A DNA stretch of 13,953 nucleotides. Origin: Candidatus Hydrogenedentota bacterium (GTDB taxonomy: Bacteria; Hydrogenedentota; Hydrogenedentia; Hydrogenedentales; SLHB01). Under the pieces are notes generated by a model. The model saw nothing but the letters and a program-made list of their open reading frames with translations, was not told the DNA's origin and searched no databases. Shown here one piece after another: positions 1 to 6,728 of this stretch. Made by a program: the position numbers and the translations under genes. Each line of letters starts with the position of its first letter. Positions within the stretch are counted from its first letter, which is position 1. The DNA lies in NCBI GenBank assembly GCA_029262095.1, contig JAJDAB010000481.1:1-13953 (forward strand), given 5' to 3'.

Positions 1-796
1 ATGGAACCGGGTCGAATATTCCCGCCCGCCAATGCTTTCCCGCTGCCTCGGATAATTCGACGAATGCCCGGCCGCATCCTGTGATGGGCCTTTGACAGAA
101 GGGTGAAACCAATACCGCGAATGGCGCGGCGACTTCCCAGCCTGGCCGATCCAAGACACCTGCATCCATTGCGTAGCGCAAAATTAGCAATCGGTCGATT
201 GCCAAGTGTGCTGCCGAATCTTCGACGCGCCACTCCGTGTGGAGCATTTCCCAACACCGCTCTTGCCACAAGCGCAATTGCCGCGCCAGAAAACTTCTTG
301 GCTGACGGCGTACGTCGCTCAGACTTCCCGCCCGCAACTGATTGTCGACGAGAAGGTCATCGAATTCGCGTACAAATGCCAACGGCGAATCCGCAGAGAG
401 AATGAGAGAAAACGTCCGCGCATCGTAGAGGAAGAACACTTGCATGTCTGTCACGAACGCATAGTGAATGCCCTGGTTGTTCACGGCGGATACAACTTGC
501 GCGGTTCGAACATCCAGATCCAATCCGCGCTTTTCCAGCGACGCCGGATGGTCTAACCCGCCATTGGGGAGAAAGTGAGCAACTATCGAGGGCGCGTCGA
601 CGTCGTGCCATCTGAACGACACGGAATGATCTAGGTCTGATAAATCCGGGGAGGACCAAAGTTCCGGATTGGTCCAATTAAAAAGGTCAAGAAATTCGCG
701 CGCGGAATGCTGGCGCGCACCCAATCGCTCATCCAGTGCAGGCAGCGTGCTCCAGTCCACACAATGCCGTTGAATGGCATCGCCAAATGCGATCAT
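1..796 (-). CDS. Restriction-modification-like protein, N-terminal part (3' end beyond window)
   Basis: An open frame of 265 codons runs from ATG 796 off the left edge without a stop. The start is supported by GAGGGGAG about 6 nt upstream and by a 4-bp ATGA overlap with an upstream leader ORF. I read these features: AREFLDLFNW (residues 32-41), like the helix opening Type IIG R-M proteins; HYAFVTDMQVFFLYD (111-125), like the 'Ya.lTdg..w.lYd' segment after PD-(D/E)XK nuclease folds in HsdR-N and Type IIG enzymes; and AIDRLLILRYAMDAGVL (199-215), like the conserved 'DRLLFlRylEDrgl' helix that precedes the N6-adenine methyltransferase domain. Where the nuclease E-x-K would fall I see only L-E-K-R (87-90), so cleavage activity looks doubtful. 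No methyltransferase motif lies in the window; it would be downstream. The family assignment is pattern-based and moderate; the ORF itself is secure. Confidence 0.6.
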   Translation of the reverse strand, partial: MIAFGDAIQRHCVDWSTLPALDERLGARQHSAREFLDLFNWTNPELWSSPDLSDLDHSVSFRWHDVDAPSIVAHFLPNGGLDHPASLEKRGLDLDVRTAQVVSAVNNQGIHYAFVTDMQVFFLYDARTFSLILSADSPLAFVREFDDLLVDNQLRAGSLSDVRRQPRSFLARQLRLWQERCWEMLHTEWRVEDSAAHLAIDRLLILRYAMDAGVLDRPGWEVAAPFAVLVSPFCQRPITGCGRAFVELSEAAGKHWRAGIFDPVP

Positions 797-873
797 GTAT
801 CGCTCCCCTCGCTCGCGCGAATACGCGCGTAGGCATCCTGCATATTCATACGCTCATCCAAGATGCTGTACAA
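793..873 (-). CDS. Possible 26-codon leader ORF overlapping the R-M-like gene
   Basis: From TTG 873 this frame encodes 26 residues (LYSILDERMNMQDAYARIRA, then SEGSDT) and stops at TGA 795-793. That stop overlaps the ATG of the next gene in ATGA, the usual geometry of translational coupling. A GGGGGA lies about 8 nt before the TTG. Internal ATGs at 849 and 843 are alternative starts. No family is recognisable. An in-frame TAG shortly upstream (within 901-960) means the ORF cannot be much longer, so it is not a full C-protein-type regulator. It could be a coupling leader or chance. Confidence 0.3.
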   Translation of the reverse strand: MYSILDERMNMQDAYARIRASEGSDT

Positions 874-895
874 CCGAGTATTCCCCCGTACTCGG
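874..895 (-). repeat. Perfect 7-bp inverted repeat around a G-rich candidate RBS
   Basis: CCGAGTA (874-880) and TACTCGG (889-895) are perfect inverted copies separated by 8 nt. In the leftward transcript the loop reads CGGGGGAA, which contains the only Shine-Dalgarno-like sequence before the leader ORF at 873. It could be a DNA operator or an RNA hairpin that displays or hides the ribosome site. Confidence 0.45.
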
Positions 896-965
896 CCCCG
901 AGCCCTCTAGTCCTGAGACGCTTGTCGCAGTATTCACGATTCCTGCAAAGTGCCTACTGCTGCAA

Positions 966-994
966 ACTATACATATAGTAGTACCTACTGTCAA
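966..994 (-). promoter_or_regulatory. Near-consensus sigma70-type promoter for the leftward R-M-like gene
   Basis: On the minus strand TTGACA (994-989) is followed by a 17-nt spacer and TATAGT (971-966), matching the -35 and -10 consensus at 6/6 and 5/6 positions. The predicted start is near 958, giving about 85 nt of leader before the TTG at 873. The surrounding 961-1040 stretch is clearly more AT-rich than its flanks. Confidence 0.65.
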
Positions 995-1145
995 TTATCG
1001 TACAAATTGTATTCAAGCTTGAGTAAATTATTGACAAAATGGATTCCGAAAACTTGTTTGGAGCACTCTAGGCCCTCCGTTTTTTCGTAATACGCACTTT
1101 GCGGCTAGATTTGGTACCATGCCATCGAGTATTGGTAGATTCGGC

Positions 1146-1222
1146 GGAGAATGGGGTGCCTCGCCGGAAAGCGGCGCACCAGCACCGGCGGCTGTATCTA
1201 AGCCCCTTCCCTCCCGTTTTTT
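1146..1222 (+). promoter_or_regulatory. Structured leader upstream of glnK, possible attenuator
   Basis: CGCCG (1162-1166) pairs with CGGCG (1172-1176), flanked by GGTG (1155-1158) pairing with CACC (1177-1180). The same left arm, CGCCGG (1162-1167), can pair instead with CCGGCG (1185-1190). A longer-range stem is possible between GGAG/GGGG (1146-1149, 1153-1156) and CCCC/CTCC (1203-1206, 1211-1214), directly followed by CG and six T (1217-1222), 47 nt before the glnK start. Alternative pairings ending in a U tract suggest attenuation, but the outer stem is imperfect and no known riboswitch class is recognised. I also found no convincing sigma70 or sigma54 promoter for glnK; TTGACA at 1031-1036 lacks a good -10. 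Confidence 0.3.
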
Positions 1223-1269
1223 CGATGGCTGTATTGGTGCAGTAGCTGCTAATAGAAGAGAGGTGTGGT

Positions 1270-1611
1270 GTGCGGAAAATTGAGGCGATCATCAAACCGT
1301 TCAAGCTCGAAGAAGTGAAAGAAGCGCTCTCATCTATTGGTGTACAAGGCCTGACCGTGACCGAAGTCAAAGGGTTCGGCCGTCAAAAGGGGCATAAAGA
1401 ACTATATCGCGGGGCCGAATACGTTGTGGAGTTCTTGCCTAAAGTGAAGTTGGAGATCGTGGTGAGCGACGACCAACAAACCCAAGTCGTTGATGCCATC
1501 GTCAAAGCGGCATCGACGGGTCGAATCGGCGATGGAAAGGTATTCGTCAGTGCGATCGAGGACGCGGTCCGAATTCGGACCGGCGAGTCCGGCGACGTCG
1601 CCATATCTTAA
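1270..1611 (+). CDS. glnK: Nitrogen regulatory protein PII (GlnK/GlnB)
   Basis: This 113-residue protein has the normal PII length and sequence. Homotrimeric PII proteins sense ATP/ADP and 2-oxoglutarate and, in the GlnK role, bind and block the ammonium channel encoded next door. The N-terminus MRKIEAIIKPFKLEEVKEAL is the family's first strand and helix. The T-loop contains QKGHKELYRGAEY (residues 39-51), with Tyr46 and Tyr51; Tyr51 is the site uridylylated by GlnD in proteobacteria. The C-terminal PII signature TGRIGDGKVFV and the basic stretch RIRTGE, which contact nucleotide phosphates, are intact. The start is GTG 1270, preceded by AGAAGAGAGG at 1254-1263. amtB follows after 26 nt, which favours the GlnK paralogue; sequence alone does not separate GlnB from GlnK. 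Confidence 0.95.
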   Translation: MRKIEAIIKPFKLEEVKEALSSIGVQGLTVTEVKGFGRQKGHKELYRGAEYVVEFLPKVKLEIVVSDDQQTQVVDAIVKAASTGRIGDGKVFVSAIEDAVRIRTGESGDVAIS

Positions 1612-1637
1612 TTACGTTTTCACACAGGAGTGACTGA

Positions 1638-3008
1638 ATGATCACCACGCTACATCTGGGCCGAAAACATGCTTGGCTCATGGCTGCCATGACCATTTTC
1701 ATAATCGCTGCAATGTTCTCCATACCGGCATGGGCGCAGGACGAAGAGCCGACGCTGGACACCGGCGACACCGCGTGGATGCTCACTGCGACCGCGCTCG
1801 TTCTGTTCATGACGATACCCGGTCTTTCATTATTTTACGGCGGCCTTGTCAATCGAAAGAACGTACTGTCCGTCCTGATGCAGTGTTTCACCATCACCGC
1901 GCTCATGACGTTACTCTGGACGATCTACGGATACAGCCTCGCTTTCGATACGACAGGCATGGAGAAGGTTGACGGCTATGCCTTCGCTGAACGCGGAATA
2001 CACGGATACGTGGGAGGGCTGAAGTATCTCTTCCTCAGAGGCGTGGACAAAGACGCGCTGACTGGAACCATTCCAGAGTCTGTATTTGTCACCTTTCAAA
2101 TGACATTCGCGATCATCACGCCAGCACTAATCGTCGGCGCGTTCGCGGAACGGATGAAGTTCTCTGCAGTGCTTATCTTCTCAACGCTGTGGTTCACATT
2201 TGTTTATGCGCCAATTTGCCACATGGTATGGAGTGGTGACGGCGCACTGTTCTGGGATCTCGGTATCCTTGATTTTGCCGGCGGAACAGTAGTCCACATC
2301 AATGCAGGGGCAGCCGCACTCGTGGCGTGTCTTATGGTCGGAAAACGGCGAGGCTACCCCGAACGTCCAATGCCGCCGCATAACCTCACCATGACGGTTA
2401 CCGGCGCGGGCATGCTTTGGGTCGGCTGGTTTGGATTTAATGCGGGCAGCGCGGTAGCCGCAGACCAGAATGCCGGCATGGCGATGTTGGTCACACAAAT
2501 CGCAACAGCTGCAGCGACGCTGGCGTGGACCGCTGCGGAGTGGATCAAACATGGGAAACCCAGCGTTCTTGGCGCCGTGACAGGTGCGGTAGCTGGCCTG
2601 GTTGCGATCACACCCGCATCCGGAACCGTCGGTCCAATGGGTGCTATCGTGATCGGCGTGGCGGCTGGATTCATCTGCTTCTTTGCCGCAACAACGTTGA
2701 AACGCGCGCTAGGATACGACGATGCGCTCGACGCCTTTGGCGTGCACGGCGTCGGCGGATTTGTTGGCGCAATGTTAACCGGCGTGTTCGCCGCAACCAA
2801 CTTGGGCGGATTCGAAATCGAAGCGGCGGATATCGGCAAGCAAGTGTGGCTACAGTTCGTCGGCTGCGCCGTGACGTTCGTCTATTGCGGTGTTGTCAGC
2901 TTCATTATCCTGAAGCTCATCGACCTTACAATTGGCCTCCGCGTATCGGAGCAGGACGAAATTGAAGGACTGGATGTGACCCAACACGAAGAAGCTGGTT
3001 ACATCTAG
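1638..3008 (+). CDS. amtB: Ammonium transporter AmtB
   Basis: This 456-residue polytopic inner-membrane protein resembles E. coli AmtB nearly throughout. It conducts ammonium into the cell and is gated by GlnK. A hydrophobic N-terminal segment ending near AWAQ (31-34) looks like a cleavable signal peptide, as in E. coli AmtB. Key residues are present: the pore Phe pair F153/F157 in FQMTFA, the acidic D212 in LDFAGGTVVHI, the twin pore histidines H220 and H370 (in DAFGVHGVGG), and WFGFNAGS (264-271) with the recruitment-site Phe and Ser. The C-terminal tail with GLRVSEQDEIEGLD, which contacts GlnK, is complete. An AGGAG lies at about 1627-1631, before ATG 1638. It forms an operon with glnK. 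No strong terminator follows. Confidence 0.96.
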   Translation: MITTLHLGRKHAWLMAAMTIFIIAAMFSIPAWAQDEEPTLDTGDTAWMLTATALVLFMTIPGLSLFYGGLVNRKNVLSVLMQCFTITALMTLLWTIYGYSLAFDTTGMEKVDGYAFAERGIHGYVGGLKYLFLRGVDKDALTGTIPESVFVTFQMTFAIITPALIVGAFAERMKFSAVLIFSTLWFTFVYAPICHMVWSGDGALFWDLGILDFAGGTVVHINAGAAALVACLMVGKRRGYPERPMPPHNLTMTVTGAGMLWVGWFGFNAGSAVAADQNAGMAMLVTQIATAAATLAWTAAEWIKHGKPSVLGAVTGAVAGLVAITPASGTVGPMGAIVIGVAAGFICFFAATTLKRALGYDDALDAFGVHGVGGFVGAMLTGVFAATNLGGFEIEAADIGKQVWLQFVGCAVTFVYCGVVSFIILKLIDLTIGLRVSEQDEIEGLDVTQHEEAGYI

Positions 3009-3076
3009 GAGGCGAATAAGACGGCGTATAAGCCCAGGCGCATTGGCGAAATATGTATCCGGACTTTTCGGGCACA

Positions 3077-3085
3077 TGGTATAAT
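3077..3085 (+). promoter_or_regulatory. Extended -10 promoter for the downstream lipoprotein gene
   Basis: TGGTATAAT is a perfect TATAAT (3080-3085) preceded by a TGn extension. No good -35 is seen at the 17-nt position, which is tolerated by extended -10 promoters. Transcription would begin near 3092, 20 nt before the ATG at 3113. The position rules out translation of this transcript from ATG 3053. Confidence 0.55.
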
Positions 3086-3112
3086 GGTGCTCAACTTCGG
3101 AGGATTCCTTTG

Positions 3113-3859
3113 ATGCGATTCGCTGCGTTGGCGTTATTGCCCTTATTCGGTACCGGCTGCATGCTTGAGTTGCTCAGTGCTACGGCGATTCAGAGCACGT
3201 TGCAAGCGGAACAAGCCACCGCGCTTAACCGCCAGCTCAACAACGTGAAGAGTGCCAAGTCCGATATCGAATTGAATCACGCCATTCAGGCCTACAATGC
3301 GGAATTCGGATCGTACCCGGCCTCGCTCAATGATCTCGTCCCCAGCTATTTCACGAGTGTGCCTACGCAACCTGACGGTTCGCCCTATGGATACGATCCC
3401 GCGACCGGCATGATCTACGAGGAGCCGTTGCCGTCCGCACCACAAGGCGAATCCGATGCCCAAAAGATGCAGCGAATCCGATCAGCAATTACGAACTACG
3501 GGACAGCCACTGGATACTATCCTGGCGATCTCTACCAATTGGTTCCTCAGTATCTTGACAAATTGCCGGTCACCGATGGTGGATTCGAATTCCTCTATGA
3601 TCCGAATACCGGCGCGGTTACGGATCCCGACCCGGCCCCCGCGGTGCAACCTGCGAGTAGACCTGCGCAACGCGGATTGGGTGGCGGAGGCGGATCACCG
3701 GCGATCGAAGCGATGACCGGACTTGGCATCGCTCAGGAACTCAATCAAATGAACAACGCGGGGGCCAGCGCGGCTTCGTCACGTGCGCGCGGCGGACTCG
3801 ATCAATCGATTCAAAAAAACAATGAGCTTCAGCAACAAATGCTCGATCAACTCCCGTAG
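3113..3859 (+). CDS. Lipoprotein with two tandem pseudopilin-G-like domains
   Basis: I place the start at ATG 3113 (248 residues), not the upstream ATG 3053. GGAGG lies 9 nt before 3113, the new N-terminus MRFAALALLPLFGTGC is a lipoprotein-type signal with the candidate lipidated Cys at 16, and an extended -10 promoter sits between the two ATGs. Residues 52-101 (ELNHAIQAYNAEFGSYPASL, then a 'P..DPATG' end) and 121-170 (RIRSAITNYGTATGYYPGDL, then 'YDPNTGAV') are recognisable repeats of one another. Each resembles the globular part of GspG-type pseudopilins, which has the 'ai..Y....G.YP..l..LvP' pattern, but no prepilin FTxxE signal is present. The C-terminal third is Gly/Ala/Gln-rich and low complexity. 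It is probably outer-membrane or periplasmic. Function is unknown. Confidence 0.7.
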   Translation: MRFAALALLPLFGTGCMLELLSATAIQSTLQAEQATALNRQLNNVKSAKSDIELNHAIQAYNAEFGSYPASLNDLVPSYFTSVPTQPDGSPYGYDPATGMIYEEPLPSAPQGESDAQKMQRIRSAITNYGTATGYYPGDLYQLVPQYLDKLPVTDGGFEFLYDPNTGAVTDPDPAPAVQPASRPAQRGLGGGGGSPAIEAMTGLGIAQELNQMNNAGASAASSRARGGLDQSIQKNNELQQQMLDQLP

Positions 3860-4434
3860 GCTTGGCCATTGACCGGGGTTGCTGTTGAACGATTTATCAG
3901 TGACGCACGAGTTGATAGGTGCTGTTGTAGACGATGCGGCCAAAGCTCCCCGCGCGAGGGGTTCGCGCGACGCTGCTCACTTCGTATCCGTGAAACGTAC
4001 TTAGCCACCACACCTTAAATTTCGACTTTGTTTCTATCATACTGCTCTTCATTTCATGGGATTGGTTCAAGACACCGAATTGTGCCACATAAAAATGGAT
4101 TTGGATAGGTGCAACCTTCGTGCCCATTGCAAAGAGCGACCCAAGTTCTGGAAACACGGTGTGGCGAGCGCGTGCGTACCGACTCATCCACGTTTATGCG
4201 CACCAAATTGATGCACCGTTGCACAAGACTTGGGCATGTACACGCCCGCAGTATTCGAATATTTGATCCAATTCACTCACATGATCGCACGAAATTAGTG
4301 AAGTGTTCATACAAAACCGTACGATTCTTTGAACACCTCAATGCCCTCCCGAGTTCCCCGGGCTAAACCATCCGCACGCGCCGCTCGTCCATGAGAGGAG
4401 TACTCATTGCGTCCAACCCAGAAAGTTCAAATCC
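3860..4434. other. 575-bp intergenic region, little recognisable content
   Basis: No well-supported gene lies here. A minus-strand ORF (3897-4187, 96 codons) has no Shine-Dalgarno sequence, no known domain and an in-frame stop just upstream of its ATG; its tail (KFKVWWLSTFHGYEV) looks vaguely protein-like, so a decayed gene is possible. GTGTTCA (4303-4309) and TGAACAC (4330-4336) form a perfect 7-bp inverted repeat about 100 nt before the next gene, without a U tract. No tRNA or mobile element signature was seen. Confidence 0.4.
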
Positions 4435-5313
4435 GTGAAAACGTACACTGCCTTACTCATCGCGATTACGATCCCATTCGCGGAAGGTCAAACACAATCC
4501 AGCGATCACATCGCCGAACTCGCCCGGACACTTATAGATGAAGCGTTCCCGGAAAAGCGTGGGCCGCATGCGCAGGTGTTATTGCTTGGTACGTTTCACT
4601 TCAAAGATGCAGGCCTGGACAATTTCAAACCGCAGCACCAGATCGATGTGTTCAATCCGGATCGCCAGATCGAGATTGAAGCGATTGCTGATGCGCTCGC
4701 AGCTTTCAAGCCGACTAAGATCGGGATTGAACGAAAACCAGGGTCAGCGGGCGCTTTACAATCTCAGTATGAATCCTACATGGGCGATGATTTCGAACTT
4801 CCGGCAAACGAAATCTATCAACTTGGATTCAGGATCGCCCGGAAGGCAGGTCATGATGGCGTTTACCCCGTCGATGCGCCCGGTCGTTGGTTCACCGATC
4901 AAGTCGACCGAACCGAATTCGCGAAGCAGCATGGCCAAAAGGACTTGCTCCGAAATGCGTATGTGCTCTCGTTCAATCGCCTCGCACGACGGCTTGACGC
5001 GTTGAAACTCGAACATCCCCTTCGCGATCACCTGTTGCTCATGAATGATCCGGCGCTATTGGAAAAAGAGCATGGCATCTATTTGCCGCGCGCACTGGGC
5101 GTCCGCGATGGCGATGACTACCCCGGGGCCGATGGATTCGTCTCGCAATGGTACAACCGAAACCTGCGTATCGTCGGCAACATTCAGCGCATTATCGAAT
5201 CAGAGGAAGAGCGAATCATCGTCATCATCGGCGCCGGACATGTTCCCATACTCCGCCACTTGGTCAAGTCCGCGCCCAACATGACCCTCGTCGAGGTATC
5301 CGAATACCTATAG
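4435..5313 (+). CDS. Exported DUF5694-like protein of the TraB/TIKI superfamily
   Basis: The 292-residue product starts at GTG 4435 with a short basic-hydrophobic segment, MKTYTALLIAITIPFAEG, that looks like a signal peptide, so it probably acts in the envelope. VLLLGTFHF (48-56), the acidic-basic KIGIER (95-100) and IIVIIGAGHVPILRHL (261-276) near the C-terminus match the conserved blocks of DUF5694 proteins and, more distantly, of the TraB/PrgY/GumN/TIKI fold, where the His of the first motif, the Glu and the GxGH His are thought to form a metal or catalytic site. The ending 'LVEVSEYL' is typical of the family. Biochemical activity of bacterial members is poorly defined, so I propose no substrate. 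The RBS is weak and no upstream in-frame start was found. It appears monocistronic and faces a convergent gene. Confidence 0.75.
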   Translation: MKTYTALLIAITIPFAEGQTQSSDHIAELARTLIDEAFPEKRGPHAQVLLLGTFHFKDAGLDNFKPQHQIDVFNPDRQIEIEAIADALAAFKPTKIGIERKPGSAGALQSQYESYMGDDFELPANEIYQLGFRIARKAGHDGVYPVDAPGRWFTDQVDRTEFAKQHGQKDLLRNAYVLSFNRLARRLDALKLEHPLRDHLLLMNDPALLEKEHGIYLPRALGVRDGDDYPGADGFVSQWYNRNLRIVGNIQRIIESEEERIIVIIGAGHVPILRHLVKSAPNMTLVEVSEYL

Positions 5314-5361
5314 CACCAGGCGAGGTAAGCCCAAGCATTTTACGATTGAGGGATACCTCGC
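5294..5361 (+). repeat. Two stem-loops at the end of the DUF5694-like gene
   Basis: AGGTAT (5294-5299) and ATACCT (5304-5309) form a tight 6-bp stem over the last codons. GCGAGGTA (5320-5327) and TACCTCGC (5354-5361) form a perfect 8-bp inverted repeat with a 26-nt loop. The shared core CGAGGTA means the arms can also pair across one another. No U tract follows on either strand, so this may be a 3' stabilising structure for the convergent transcripts rather than an intrinsic terminator. Confidence 0.4.
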
Positions 5362-5564
5362 GCACGTAATATGATTGGACAGCCTCCGACTTCTCCATCC
5401 CTAATCATTCTTGGCGTTGAATGTCGGATTTGCGATCCGCGACGGTGAATCTGGGGTCATAAACTCCCAGTAGAATCGGGAGCTACGAGGCGTACGATTG
5501 GGTTGGGTGCTTCTGAACTCGGGAAAGACGTAGCAGGGGCGTGTGCAGTTTACGTAAAATCGAA

Positions 5565-6476
5565 TCAGCCAGGATGGGGTGTGTCGCCAGGGCTGGCGTC
5601 GTGAAGGATCATGCCGCCAGCGTTGACGGGAAACTCGCCGACGTATGGCCCGGCGTACTTGGAAAACGCCACATGACCGTCCAGATACAGCACGTTCGCG
5701 CCGCCGGTGGCGTGATTGAAACTTGGGCCTTGATCGCTGATCGTGTCCCACATGACCGGCAGAATTGAACGGGTGTGACTGCGCGCGCCCGGATTCTTGA
5801 CGTCGTCGGTATCGAATCGCTCGATCCCGTCTCGTAGCCGTGGAAACTCTGTCAGTCCGCCGATTGGCGAATCAAGTTTCCAGTCCGCGTCCGCAATTCG
5901 AATGGCGGCTTCAATATTTCGCGTTCGGCGAACCGAGTTCGCCAAGGTCATTACCGATTCTTCCAGCGCCCTCAAATCGCCGACTGTGCGGATTTGCTCG
6001 CGGATGGCGTTAGGGCTAATGGCCCAGGCGGTGTAGGCATATGAACTCTGGGTGACTTCACACGGGTCGATTTGGCCATTCCCTGCGAATTCTGAAGCAG
6101 CCGATTTGCCCAGACTTGGGGACGGCGTATCCCATATTGAAACGGGGTCTTCACCATTGCTTGCCGCAGGACAGATTAAGAGGTTCCAGTTGGACAGGTA
6201 CTCGGGATACAGCAACGAAGCGTCAAACATTGAGCTGGTGGCTTGAACATCGCCATCGCAATCGACGATTTGCTGATAGGGGAATCGTCCGGACGGGTTT
6301 TCTTCTGCATACAGCCGGAGGGCGAGACCCATTTCCTTCAGGTTGTTCTGACAACTCATACGTTGATAGTTGTCACGCGCGCGCGCAGCGCCTGGGAAGG
6401 CCAATACACCCAAAGTAGCCAGAAAGGAAATGGCTACGAGTAGCTCAATTTTTGTGAATCCGGATTTCACGCGCAT
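5565..6476 (-). CDS. Prepilin-like protein with H-x-DG motif (divergent N-terminus)
   Basis: The start is ATG 6476, not an upstream ATG at 6536: AGGAG lies 5 nt before it and the product (303 aa) then begins MRVKSGFTKIELLVAISFLA, a type IV prepilin leader with cleavage expected between G6 and F7 and the pilin Glu5 at residue 11. The hydrophobic helix is broken by FPG (27-29), unlike canonical pilins. The globular part ends with H255 then ten residues then DGH (266-268), the signature of the prepilin-type processing-associated H-X9-DG domain common in Planctomycetota and relatives, here with one extra residue. Four cysteines (42, 73, 102, 139) are shared with the paralogue at 6729-7727, suggesting disulfides. 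Such proteins are probably surface or periplasmic minor pseudopilin-like factors; the exact role is unknown. Confidence 0.85.
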   Translation of the reverse strand: MRVKSGFTKIELLVAISFLATLGVLAFPGAARARDNYQRMSCQNNLKEMGLALRLYAEENPSGRFPYQQIVDCDGDVQATSSMFDASLLYPEYLSNWNLLICPAASNGEDPVSIWDTPSPSLGKSAASEFAGNGQIDPCEVTQSSYAYTAWAISPNAIREQIRTVGDLRALEESVMTLANSVRRTRNIEAAIRIADADWKLDSPIGGLTEFPRLRDGIERFDTDDVKNPGARSHTRSILPVMWDTISDQGPSFNHATGGANVLYLDGHVAFSKYAGPYVGEFPVNAGGMILHDASPGDTPHPG

Positions 6477-6728
6477 CGGTACTCCTGGGCGCTTAATTGG
6501 AGAAGTAGATTGTACGCAATGATTACACTCAATCATGCATACATCGCATTTGAAGCAGATCGGCTGGACAAATCGGTTACAAGCGGTATTTTCTCAGATA
6601 GAAGGTACATTAGGCAAGTCGCGATACTGCTAAAACTTCACTTTTTTGTGAGAAGACATGCTAATTATCCTTATGAGAACTCGATGTCCTACCCAGTTCT
6701 TGTGAGATGGCGGAATGGGAGATTTGGT
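6477..6728. other. Intergenic region between the two prepilin-like genes
   Basis: This AT-richer stretch holds no supported gene. On the minus strand TACAAT (6514-6509) could be a -10 for the 5565-6476 gene but lacks a clear -35. CTTCAC (near 6635) and GTGAGAAG around six T form a small imperfect hairpin. A strong terminator just beyond its right border should stop transcription from the upstream paralogue, so the downstream gene likely needs its own promoter here. Confidence 0.35.

Noticed and set aside
357..677. 106-codon minus-strand ORF (Arg-rich)
   Set aside because: It lies in another frame within the much longer open frame 796 to 1, which has recognisable R-M-like segments and an RBS.
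3053..3112. Upstream ATG for the pseudopilin-like lipoprotein
   Set aside because: An extended -10 promoter, a good RBS and a lipoprotein signal all favour ATG 3113.
3897..4187. Minus-strand ORF of 96 codons in the 575-bp gap
   Set aside because: No RBS, no domain, stop just upstream. A remnant cannot be excluded, so it is mentioned only under the intergenic entry.
4207..4222. Sigma54-like TGATGC...TTGC sequence
   Set aside because: The GG is missing and spacing is one base short; no true -24/-12 element was found here or before glnK.
5401..5751. Minus-strand ORF of 116 codons overlapping the 3' end of the prepilin gene
   Set aside because: Arg-rich shadow in another frame of a gene with clear motifs; its extension past 5565 has no recognisable content.
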